Source of the DNA: Apostichopus japonicus
Taxonomy: Eukaryota; Echinodermata; Holothuroidea; Aspidochirotida; Stichopodidae
DNA: 64,000 nt
Direction of reading: 5' to 3'
Assembly: GCF_037975245.1 (NCBI RefSeq)
Contig: NC_092577.1
Coordinates: forward strand, 36,326,898 to 36,390,897
This document shows positions 49,275 through 60,000 of this stretch, one piece after another. Under the pieces are notes generated by a model that was not told the origin of the DNA, made no database searches, and saw nothing but the letters and a program-made list of their open reading frames with translations. Position 1 is the first letter of the stretch; every line of letters starts with the position of its first letter. The position numbers and the translations under genes are program-made.

Positions 49275-49426
49275 ATATGTGCACAAAAAAGCGTGTCTGC
49301 AACGTTTCTGGTTATTCTAGTTTTTGCGAAATGCTTCACCATTTTGCATCAAAGCACTCACAATTAACCAAAATGTTGTCCCCTCCCCCTTGGATTTGTT
49401 GCAGACACGCTTTTTTGTGCACATAT
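49275..49426. repeat. Perfect 29-bp inverted repeat with a 94-bp spacer
   Basis: Arms at 49275-49303 and 49398-49426 (core GCGTGTCTGCAAC and its inverse) are identical. The spacer includes another copy of the ACCATTTTGCATC motif. It lies near the right end of the 46321-49515 element and may be a subterminal structure or the remnant of another insertion. Confidence 0.85.
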
Positions 49427-49524
49427 ATCTAGACCCCTCCCCCAGGACGCAGATCACTAAAGTGCTACCATCGGGATGTCGGCCCCCCTTTCTCAAAATC
49501 CTGGATCCGCCCCTGATGAGCTTG

Positions 49525-49860
49525 GAGTTAGTTCCAATCAAATGACCAGTTCCTTTTTCAAACGAACTTAAACTGCATGAATATTCAGATGCTATTAGCT
49601 CTTGGAATAATATGTTTATTCAAAGTGATATACATAACCTTATTAGGATAACGTGACTGCATTCGGTTCCTACAAATGTGATCGATACGATATTAACGAC
49701 AGCAAATCATAGGAGTTAGTTGTGTTACCAACAAATATGTGCAGTTTCTTTGTCAAACGCAACGCCAATTAGACAGCATGAATATTCAGATGCTATTTGC
49801 AATCAATTTTTTTGTTATTCGAAGTGTTATACATATCCTTATTATATCCTCTTTGTCATG
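49525..49860. repeat. Degenerate repeat array, copy C (right part) and partial copy D
   Basis: 49525-49737 continues copy C after the insertion. From about 49738 a second, shorter version begins (CAGTTTCTTTGTCAAACGCA, then GCATGAATATTCAGATGCTAT), giving a partial fourth copy. Confidence 0.7.
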
Positions 49861-50390
49861 TCACGAATGGTGTTTCTTACATATAAAAGCTTTGTTGAAG
49901 TAAGTTGTTCATAAATTGCTGAAGTCAGTGATTCATAAATTGTTTTTGAGCAAAAGTTTAACAGAAACTGCATTTATTAATTTGAAAAATGACTAGGCCT
50001 GTGTTGTAAAGCGCCATTTGGGGGCCTAGAGGGGCGACCTTTAACGGGAAAAACAACGTAAATGTCAACAACAAAAATGTCCAATTAAGTTGTTTAACTG
50101 CAATCCATTCCACAATTCGATAAAACGCCCAAACCACGAGAAACAGGCAGCTACAAAAGGATGCAAGGAGCAGTAACGGAGCAGCCAGAAAGCAAGGAAA
50201 AATCAAACATGAATAAAACAATCTACAATATGCTTCCTTGCAATTTAACTCGGCTAACTGTTATCCACCAACACTGTAATTAAAAAGTTAGGCAATAGCA
50301 TACAATCTTCAAGTGCAATATCACTCAGTCCGAAAGACCATTTTGCAACATTTGTCATTCCTTTGAACTGATTATGTTTTTATATTTATT

Positions 50391-50393
<3 letters not shown>
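49861..50393. other. Gene-free stretch
   Basis: No exon, RNA gene or transposon terminus is recognised. Confidence 0.45.
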
Positions 50394-50449
<56 letters not shown>

Positions 50450-50475
50450 TTATATATATATATATATAGATAGAT

Positions 50476-50522
<47 letters not shown>

Positions 50523-50569
50523 GATATATATATATATATATATATATAGATATTTATATATATATATAT

Positions 50570-50614
<45 letters not shown>

Positions 50615-50616
50615 GA
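50394..50616. repeat. AT-rich compound microsatellite
   Basis: TA runs interspersed with TAGA, ATTTA and CATA phrases. Confidence 0.95.
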
Positions 50617-50675
50617 GAGTAGGTTGGCGTCTATCTTGGCGCAGAGTGCTCTATGTCCATTGGACAGAGCGGAAT

Positions 50676-50747
50676 ATATGTTGATACTAGATGAGACAAG
50701 TGGAACAACTACTAGTGTTCCACTAGTCTCATCTAGTATCAACATAT
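50676..50747. repeat. 31-bp arm hairpin next to a microsatellite
   Basis: Arms 50676-50706 and 50717-50747 are inverted copies with one mismatch (core TTGATACTAGATGAGAC), separated by a 10-nt loop. A smaller hairpin (TGTCC-ATT-GGACA) lies at about 50654-50667. Confidence 0.9.
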
Positions 50748-50887
50748 ATATATATATATATACATAGCTGGAACGGCGTAACCGAGTACTTTTTACAATC
50801 GATGACTATCACAGCATGCATATCCGTGTGTTTCTCAGCCAGCTTAAGCAAGCACACGTATGCTACACCGTACAAAATATATAATGA

Positions 50888-51050
50888 ACGTATGGAGACA
50901 GCACTAATGAAATGAACTCAGCTGTTACCGATGTTATGGATCTCCTAAACGACTTAGGGCTCAGAGAAAACACTCTGGTAATCTTTCTCTCAGACAACGG
51001 ACCATATTTAGAGATGTGTTCAAAAGCCGGTTTTGAGGGCCCTTTAAGAG
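50888..51050 (+). CDS. Sulfatase, exon with the SDNG metal-site segment
   Basis: Encodes YGDSTNEMNSAVTDVMDLL, then TLVIFLSDNGPYLE, the conserved sulfatase block in which Asp-Asn bind the active-site calcium (arylsulfatase/steryl-sulfatase family). It ends at AGAG/gtaagt in phase 1, matching the next exon. Upstream the frame is closed by TAA and TGA at 50882-50887. The only AG nearby (at 50897) has a poor pyrimidine tract, so the 5' boundary is uncertain and the exon may be truncated. Confidence 0.75.
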
Positions 51051-53005
51051 GTAAGTTTAAGGTCGTATTTTAGGAAACCCATATTAAGCTGCACTGTAAA
51101 ACCTTTATTTTCTTGATAAATCCGTTTGCAGCATGGACTCAACATAGTCATTGTGATTAAGATAGGTCAACTTGAACCTCGTGAGCTTGTGTAACGAGGA
51201 ATAAATATGGACAGTATGCATAATTTGTCCTATCATAAAATTGCCAGAAGAGATGTTTGAGTTTTAAGAGGTGGCAATGCGTATTGAGTGGGCTTAAACT
51301 ATACAAATGATGACGTAACAATAAATATTGGTGAAGCGTGAAAGAAAGGGGAATTACTTCGGTTTGCTGAGTTGTGGAACATTGTAGAAGTACATTGCCG
51401 GTCTGCAGAATACAGCGAAATTTTCATCTTTACAGAAGCGGAAACCACTTAAATATCTACATGTTTATTTTGATATGATTCATAAATGTGGGAGACACAA
51501 TGTCAACTCTGTCTTGATGACATCATTGTCATGTTTCCTTTTGATCTTTACCGCAGGTGGCAAGTCCACAGTAAATGAGGGCGGTATTCGTATTCCGTTT
51601 ATAGTAAGTTGGCCTGTGCAAATTCCCGCAGGTAGCGTATCGCGTCACACGGTCAGTTCCATGGACATTTTCCCAACCATCCTTGACGTTATAGGAAGGC
51701 CTCTACCGACAGGTATCACTTACGATGGGAGCTCACTGAAATCCATCTTATACGAAGAATTTCTGATGAGTGAAAAATGGGGGTTTGAAATTCAGTCCCA
51801 GGCGGCACCTGTCCATCCAGAGGGGTTGTTTTTCTATTCTGGAGAAATATTGACAGCCATGAGGTAATCTCGTGCATGTTTTATTCCTCCTTTCCACCTT
51901 TTCATGAATTCTTGATCTGTTTAGTTTATTATCTTTTGTTTTCTTCTGTTTCGTTTTATTGCGTTGCCTTGTGATGCTTTGGGTCACCTGTCGTCTCATA
52001 CAACCCCCTCCCCCCCCCATTTTTGTTTTGCTTGCTTTGAAGTTAGGTCTTCTTTGCTCCATTTCCTGTTCTTTCTATTTTCTTCTTCTTAGTTTAATTT
52101 AGATCTACTTTGTTTCATTCCCTTTTTTTTTAATTTCCTTCCATTCTTCATTTTGCTCGTTTAAGACCTACTGTCACTTGTTTCATTCGTTTCGTTTCGT
52201 TTCGACTACATCGAGCACCCTTAAAACATCGCAGCATTATTTGAATGCACTTGAGTGGAGCGGGGAAGGGCTTTTGCCGCCTGTTTAGAAAAGTCCTCTG
52301 TTAAACTTGATAATTGATGACTTTGATGGGTCAGTAAGAATACAAATAAACATATTTACAGCTAATACTTCATTTAAGAACTTGTAATATGTTCTAATAA
52401 CCTGCGGAATGATACACGTATGTCCAATTAATGCATTGTCGTGCTTCTATGGGATACAATTATATAACTAAGAAGCAAAAAGACCCTCATTCCCGGCCCA
52501 TGCATGTCAAAACCAAACCTCATTAACGATTTAGATATATTAATTCATATCCATCCTGATTTATAAATCATTCATATATGTTACTGCGGTTATTGTTATT
52601 TTTAGTTCTGTGAAAAATATTGTAAGCAGCGCTGCATGTCTTTTCTAAGTTTTCTATCAAATTTTAAAGCACCAAACGTTTCTTTTTTCCTAAGAACTTT
52701 TAAGAATACATTGCATTACTCAACCTATATTAACGCATTAAAACTCGATTAAATTTATTAACGTAATTTAATATGAGAGATAGAAAAGAGGGGCGATGGA
52801 GAGTAGGTACATTTTAGAGCGCATATCGTTGGTTAGAACGACCATGAAAAGTATGAGAAATATTATAACTTAGCTCACTACAAGGATTTATATCGCAATT
52901 TCACGCAAATATGGATGTTTAGTGACGTCTTGAAATATATTATGGGAAAAATTTATCTCTTCCCCACCCCGAACCCCAACCCCTGTTTTTGTCTTTGTCT
53001 TGTAG
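51051..53005 (+). other. Two sulfatase introns (51051-51556, 51864-53005)
   Basis: Both introns follow GT-AG. The second contains a poly-C tract near 52010-52018 and repeated TTCGTTTCGT; no transposon boundaries are identified. Confidence 0.7.
51557..51863 (+). CDS. Sulfatase, exon with the GGK/EGGIRIP block
   Basis: Acceptor TTTACCGCAG, donor GAG/gtaatc. In phase with the previous exon it reads GGKSTVNEGGIRIPFIVSWP, whose Lys is a conserved active-site residue of the family, then SSMDIFPTILDVIGRPLP (conserved domain-closing block) and EGLFFYSGEILTAMR. It ends in phase 2 and continues in the exon at 53006. The order and spacing of blocks match arylsulfatase/steryl-sulfatase proteins, which hydrolyse sulfate esters, typically in lysosome, ER or secreted. 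Confidence 0.88.
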
Positions 53006-53378
53006 GTTTGATGGCTACAAAGTTCATTTCCGGCTGCAACCTCAACCTCTAACTACCCGGGTAGGATTTGGCGAAGAATGTACAGAGGGCGCCCCATTGA
53101 TTGAATATTACGCTGGATGTAGAGAACCTACTTGTTTTACAACTCAACAAGTTCCAACTGTATATTTGATTGACGCAGACGTCGGAGAAGGATTTCGATT
53201 CACCAATTATTCAGAGATTGCCGTTTTCGACCCCGGGTTTGAGTGCAAGATGATGCAGTTGAATTTTGCCCACGTCAGTTCGATTGTGAGAGGGCCGGAT
53301 CTGCTCTCATCAACCAAATTACTGACTTACAACCCTGCTGCAAATTACCTGGGTGCCCATGCGCATCATCTGGTGTAA
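53006..53378 (+). CDS. Sulfatase, last coding exon
   Basis: Acceptor TTTGTCTTGTAG; phase 2 join gives RFDGYKVHFRLQPQP, the family's C-terminal beta-sheet strand (R-x-x-x-YK-x-H pattern). A Cys-containing segment and LIDADVGEGF follow, where family members have a Y/F-D-I/L-x-x-D-P-x-E motif. The final about 45 residues are not conserved in my memory. TAA at 53376-53378. Together the three exons give about 275 residues, roughly the C-terminal half; the N-terminal C-x-P/A-x-R formylglycine site is not found upstream in this window. Confidence 0.85.
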
Positions 53379-55272
53379 GAGCTAGTGTCGGAAAACCCGC
53401 GTATGTCATTGTCTGCTCTGTGGCTATTCGTCTGTGGCTAAAAGTGAGTTCATAAGTAGGATTAAGGGCGACGGAAGAGTGTTCAATTTTGGGGTTAGGG
53501 TGGGAAGTGGTAGGGGCAATAGGATATGTGACCGTCGAATGAATAGGTCAAAGCACAAATTTAACTCAAACGTTCCGACTAAACGAACCTCTCTGTGCAA
53601 TTTGTATCACAAATTTAATTACTTGAATGCTTTTCCACAAGAGGTCACTTTTTATGTCCATTTTTCATATTTTCAACAACAATGCTTTTTTTTTTAAAAT
53701 AAATATTATGTCCTAATATTTTCATTAATGAGGCACTTTCTACATAATAGAAATTACACTTTTTAATTAAAACTTGAACAAAGAGAACACCCTCTTTTAA
53801 GGGACAATTTCATATTACGAATATGGACCCTGCTGAGGTTTGTTTTCAATATGAATAGCCGCCAAAGGTTTGCAAATGAGACACACGAACATTCCATTAA
53901 ATGTATTGGACAAGGATCATAATTCTATTAAACTATATTGAAATAATAACTCATCAATACTTCACGTTTCTTGAGCAACCAGTAGCAACCCAGTAGCAGC
54001 AAGTACAGCCGAATAGTTCTATGTCTATCTCTCTAGAAATAGTTTAAGTATAAATAGTAAATTGCACTTCAGCAAGCAAACGATAAAAGTAGAATCGAAT
54101 GTTATACGTCATAGAAACAAGTAGTACTATGATGACGCAATCAAATTCAAAACATTTAAAAAAAGGTAACTGGATACATCAAGGACCTACTCCCTGATGG
54201 GCAGGAATGAGATGCAGAATGGTGTGGAGGGGTGGAGGTGAGACTGGGTGAGTCGTCCGAAATTTATACACCCCCATCACTAAAATGTATATCTTCCCCA
54301 GCCCACGTGAAGTATTTTCTATAACATAATGTGGATAAATTTGTGATTTGTGATATTTCAAATAACGGTGTTACAAACTTCACCATGTAACCCCCCCCCC
54401 CCCCCTTCCTCCACTTCTTTGCAAAATTGAATTCTTCCATCCATTGATACGAACAACATATATTGTGTTTGTGTGTAACCTGTGAGTAAATGAATATACA
54501 GATAAAGTACTTTAGAGGAAAGGTTAACATGATAGAAGAGTATGAAATCAAACATTTCAAGAAATTTTCGAGAAAAAGAAATTCTTGATCACATTCGTAT
54601 TCACCATGACGTATATCAGTTCCATTTTGTAATGGTTTTAATATCGTAGCATCATTTATATATACTTTGAGATGAGAATTTTAAAACGTAGAGATAAATA
54701 AAAGTTTTAAAGTGATCTTCATATAATTGTCGCCATTTGTTCTATGTTTTTGTTTACATACCAGAGAAGGATCAGACATGGAGAAAAGAACGAAGTATAT
54801 ATTGAGCCTTTTGAAGCAACAACGTCATCTTGTGAAAGTTTCGACCCATTGATATAATAATAGCAATATAATAAATAAATAAGCGATTTGGGAAGTCTAT
54901 TGTATCTAAGTCGGCTGTTGTGGACCCTGTCTCTCCCATATAACCACTGCCAACTGTCAGATCGTAGAACTGTACCACAGTCAATACTATTCCAGATGAC
55001 GGACTATTAGTAACAGTTCCCTTTCAAAACTCGTTTCAATTCGCACTGGTATTTGTAGGAAATTGAACAGAAATAGGTAGAATTCTACCATTGTCGTCGT
55101 CACGTTGGCTTCCAATCTATAAACACACACCATCCAGCAAGGTGTCGGAGCCGTTTGCTCATACCCCGCTCACTACAGTATATCAGCATAATAATTAAAC
55201 ACGCTTTCCGTTTAATGATCCTATATATTTCAGCTAGGTAGATATTTTCAAAGGAAAACTTCCGGTCGGTGA
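53379..55272. other. Gene-free stretch after the sulfatase
   Basis: Presumably includes the sulfatase 3' UTR. Contains a poly-C tract at 54391-54405. No exon or RNA gene is recognised. Confidence 0.45.
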
Positions 55273-55490
55273 AGTCATGACGTATGGAACTCTACAGTAG
55301 TAGTCATGACATATGGAACTCTACAGTAGAAGTCATGGTGTATGGAACTCTACAGTAGGAGTCATGGCCAATAGAAATCTATAGCAGGAGTCATGGCGTA
55401 TGGAACTCTACAGAAGAAGTCATGGTATATGGAACTCTACAGTAGGAGTCATGGCCAATAGAAATCTTCAGTAGGAGTCATGGCATATGG
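55273..55490. repeat. 29-bp minisatellite, about 7.5 units
   Basis: Units follow AGTCATGGNGTATGGAACTC...TACAGTAGG. Units 4 and 7 are a distinct variant (CCAATAGAAATC), giving an 87-bp, three-unit higher-order pattern. Confidence 0.93.
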
Positions 55491-55788
55491 AATAATTCAC
55501 ACACACAATTAAGTGGTCAAAGTAGCTTCAAACATTGAAAGTTTTGCAGCTTTTGTGAAATCAATTTCAAGTTCCTTTTAACTTTTGAGATGCACAATCA
55601 TTGAAGACTATTCTTGTGAAAAAAATTAATGGAAAAAAAAGTTTTTCAAGTGGTCTATATTTTCGAAAATACAATAGTGACAATCTTTGATTAAAAAATG
55701 AGTTGTTTAACATTTGTGTTAGCAATATATCTTTTAGGATCCAACTTTCAACAGATCATCCTTTAGTGATCCATGGATTCATTTGTAG

Positions 55789-57063
55789 CAGGGCCGTCTC
55801 AAGAGATCACCGGGCCCTGGGCCGGCAATGGAGCGGGGCCCCTCAACAGACCTGTCAACCTTTTTGACCCCAAAATAGGTAGAATAACATTTTTCAGGGC
55901 CAAAAAATAGGGAGAACAAGGGTAAAATAGAGAGGTTGGTAATTTTCAACTGAAATGATATTCTTCTTCTTCAGCCGTTGTCGATCCACTGCTGGATGAA
56001 GGCCTCAGCATGATATCTCCAACTCTCTCTCTCTCTCCCTTGCATGTGTGTACCAATTGGTTTCATTTGATATAAATACTCCTAAATAAGTATAGTCTAC
56101 TTATGCAATACAGTAAGAGAATATTCCAATTAGTGTTACTTGTTACTTTACTTTCTACAGGGTTTCTTCAGTAAGCTTCCATTTGAAACGGGGAACAGTG
56201 GACTCTGTGTAAGTGGACTTCATGGCTAGTATGCTAGATAGAGTCCCATCAAGCTTGAGACTTGACCGACTGTCTGTCTTGCTCTTGCGAACTACATTGA
56301 ATAGCTTTTCCTGTTCAGCGTTACTGTAGGGAATCACATAGGAATCACATAGGACTAATTGCTGGCTATTTTCAGAAATGTCGCAAGTGATGAAACATTA
56401 AAAAAACCGGGAGAATATAATATGAAACCGGGGGGCCGGGAGAGTCGGGTAAAAACCGGGAGTCAGTGGCGGAGCTAGGGGTATTGGTCAGGGGGGTTCG
56501 AGAATGGTTTGTAGGGGCGCTTTCGACACTATCTAAGCGGAGCGCCACCACAGGTTGGCGCGGAGCGAACAGAAATTTTTTGAGTAAAGATACTCCCTAG
56601 GTCGCCGGAAATTACCCTTTCCGGGCCCTGCTAATTGAAAGATAATGTGACAAATTTCAATAGGTATATGAGAGCGCAATAAAAAAGTCAATAATCGCGA
56701 ATAATTAAAATGTGATAAAAAGCTGAAAAGGGCGCCAGCAGTCCATTTGAGTCCGTCAGGGGGGAGGGGATTCCCCCCCCTGACTGTATGGGCGCTCCGC
56801 TACTGCCGGGAGTCTCCCGGTAAAACCGGGAGAGCTGAAATACATTATAGAAGAGTAATCTTCCAATATTTAATGTCAAACTCTCAAGTGTTTCACCAAC
56901 TCTCGTCACAAGTTGTCAAGTATCAAATTCAATCAGGCATAATGGGCTTTATCAATAAGTTTTCCTCCCGGATTAAGACATGGGGTTACTACGATTGCGG
57001 GGCCCCTGACATCGCGGGGCCCTGGGCCAGAGCCCAGTGGGTCCATGCGTTAAGACGGCCCTG
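55789..57063. mobile_element. hAT-like element, TIR CAGGGCCGTCT, perfect 8-bp TSD ATTTGTAG
   Basis: The left end CAGGGCCGTCTCAAG pairs with the inverted right end CAGGGCCGTCTTAACG. TSD ATTTGTAG at 55781-55788 and 57064-57071. Both subterminal regions carry GGGCCCTGGGCC phrases. 1275 bp including a younger nested element; non-coding. An internal block repeats ACCGGGAGA/TCTCCCGGT phrases. Confidence 0.9.
56464..56805. mobile_element. Nested hAT-like MITE, TIR CAGTGGCGGAGC, perfect 8-bp TSD CCGGGAGT
   Basis: Left end CAGTGGCGGAGCTAGGGG; inverted right end CAGTAGCGGAGCGCC. TSD CCGGGAGT at 56456-56463 and 56806-56813. 342 bp inside the 55789-57063 element. Holds a module (about 56528-56620) shared with 20660-20760 and 26905-26998. 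Confidence 0.9.
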
Positions 57064-57071
57064 ATTTGTAG

Positions 57072-60000
57072 GTAATGTCTGCTCTAGATGTGATAAAGGA
57101 ATAGCAGATTGCATCTTGTTGTGTTTTCCCCCCTGCTTTTCTTCTCCCGGTTATTTGAAAAGATGCTATGAACCAGGAGACAAGTTGAAAGCTAAATGCC
57201 ACAACTGTGATAAAGGTAATGAAGCAATTACAGAAAAGATGAGGTTCTTTGGGCTTATATTAAACAGAGTTATTCATCAACAATGTAAGTATTCATGCAT
57301 GATTGATAACAAAGCTCGTTTTTGAAATAGTTTGCCTCGAAATAATACCCTTCTTAGATCTTTAGCAGATACTCAGATGTAGGATCTCTGTTACCAGTGC
57401 CTATAATCCTGTATTCCTTGATAGACATCACTCCATCACCTCGCTGATGAAATGGCGGAAATCTTATCAATGTGGTCACTCTGCTTAATTAATGAGTTAC
57501 TCTGCTCAACTCATGCGTATGGTATCAGAAGTAGCTCATTATGGCAAGAAGCAGGGGTGCAACTTATATCTTTATACTGGCGGAGAAGGGAAGCTAAGAT
57601 GTTGGGGGAGGAGGGATGGTAGGTTGTTATGCCTTCCTTGCACGGTTCTATGGGGAGGTTGTTCCCTCCCCTTTAAGAAATGTTGGTAAAATGTCGGTTG
57701 CTTAGATGCAAAATGGTGCTATATTTTGAACCGTTTGAAACAATGTTGAAGAATGTAACGGTTTAGGTTGTAATGCACATTCTTGTTACAGTTATCTAAT
57801 CTAGCGTTTGTATATATGGTTACACTTGACAAGAAGCTGCAGCATTTCGTCTGAAACGATGGCTGCAGCTTCCTTTGTGTCAGACCCAAGTTAAGATGTG
57901 GTACTTAAGTAGGCTGGATTAACTAGACTTCAAAATATACAAACTGTTAAGTGAGTTTCTCAGAAGCAGGGACAGTTTGGGAGTTGGAAAAATTCTATTT
58001 TTTTTTAATGTCCACAAGTATTTATGTGATTTTACAGCTTGCATACAGCACATGTTGCTCTGTACCCATCAAGCTTGTACAGATGTATCAGCAATACTTT
58101 TTGCAAAGGACCTATTAGAAGCACTAACAAGTTTCTGTCACATGATTAAGATGGATATGAACAACATAAGCAGCTTTTGTTACATTAGAGAACGCTGTTT
58201 CATGGCTAGGACCACGATCATGTCATTTTAAAATTCTTACGCCGTAATGCTATACTTGAATGATTCACAGATGAATAACAGGCAGTCAATATCAGTTAAT
58301 TAAATGGATTCATAGGTGTCTTTCCTCTGCGTATGCTGGAATTGTCGTCTAATTATGATGTAAAGGGCAGTACTGTGCAGTACAATTTAGTATATTGTGA
58401 ATAAAACATAAATTATTTTTTACAGGATAAAAACCTGTTTGATTGAAGAATGAGAGTGACTATTTATCTTCTTGAAATTTCAGATGCAGATTCACTAGTG
58501 ATGTCACCAAAATTTTACGGAGGGTGAAGGAATCTGATTAGTAATCTTGATTGATAGGATTCAAAGACACTTGAGGACTCAATCGGCAGGAACCAGTCAT
58601 TAAATCCAGAAGCTGGAGCATAGAAAATATATTTATTTACCTAGATAATGGTGAAGGGTCATTATTCTATGCGTATTAAATGTACATGGAATATGCCAAC
58701 TGAGATGGTTCGGTACTGACAAAAGGTGATCGAAACAAAGTGTCACAGCGAAATAACACTCTCAAGCTTGGTGTGTGGTTTCTCTATAATAAATGAAAGT
58801 GCCTTGATATTGTTCTGTCATAGTAAGGATTGAAGGGTGAAGAGATCTTTGTATTTATGACTTTTAAGTCTATTTTTAAAATGAAATTGCTAACAAAATG
58901 AAAAGAAGTTTTCTTGGTGTTTAGGAGATTCCTGAACAAACAAACAATTATCACAAATCATGCAAAAACGTCTGAAATGAAGAGCTTAATTCTTATAACT
59001 CAACCTGACTTTTTGTTTGATATATATCATAGAGATGATTAGAATTATGAAGAAGGGATTTCTGTTTGGAAGGAGCTTGTGTATCTGTTTACTCTACATT
59101 TTATCATAAACGACTGGCTGTTAGCTTTAGGGTGCCTTTCTTTCCCAGCCATGGTTGAAGTAGGGATAAATTGGAATTTCTAAAATACTGTATTTGAAGA
59201 GCCTTTATAAAATATGAGACCGTGGCAGTGCATACTAAACATCACATCATTCGTATTAGCAATATTTGTCTCAGTTTTTGTTTACAGCATTACAGGGTGT
59301 GTTTGAGAACAAAATCAATCCTAATTAACAATCAAATTTTAAGATTTAAGCTGAAAGGCATCCCCAATAAACATACCTTAGTTTTTAGTCTTCACATACA
59401 ATCTACCTTACTAGGAATATAACACCTTGTGGTCTAATGTTATGGCCCAGGTTAAATGTATGCAACGAAGTGTTTTGCAAACTAGACATTGACTAAACAG
59501 GACCATACTGTAGTCTCATGCTGTGATATGAGAGGTCAAAGGCTAAGTAACAAGAAAGCAACATTTTGACCAATACATGTGTAAGAACATAACGATATCG
59601 CCCGATATCACAGATTATATGTTTGCAGTGTATTAATTGCTGTAAAAGTTCAAAGGTCACGAGATCAAAGTAGATCTAACGTGGTGAAATATATTTTCCC
59701 CATACTACTAATTGACCATGAGTTGTATTGCCTGTCTGTGAAATGACGTCTAGGGCTTTAAAGGTCATATAACGAATAATCAGAATTTTTGCCATTACAC
59801 ATAAACGAAAATGTAAATGTCACCGAAACCTTCATAAGCAATTAGGGTTCCACAGACCACATATCCACAGTGGTGCATTCGTTAATGTAAAATACCTCAG
59901 ATCTTGTGAAGAAAGGAGATAAGAGTCAAACTTGTGCACGTACCAACAAGACGTAATAACAATTTCAAGTCAAGGATATTTCGGTAGCTACATTGGATTG

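Larger units (their letters stand above)
46321..49515. mobile_element. 3.2-kb DNA element, TIR CAGGGGCGGATCCAGG, 9-bp TSD
   Basis: Perfect 16-bp terminal inverted repeats CAGGGGCGGATCCAGG. The flanks ATGAGCATG (46312-46320) and ATGAGCTTG (49516-49524) form a 9-bp duplication with one mismatch. Removing the insert and one duplicate restores collinearity with copies A and B, which confirms the boundaries. A 9-bp TSD suggests a Mutator-like superfamily, but that is inference. Inside are a decayed Penelope-like RT and a nested hAT element; no transposase is seen. Confidence 0.8.
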
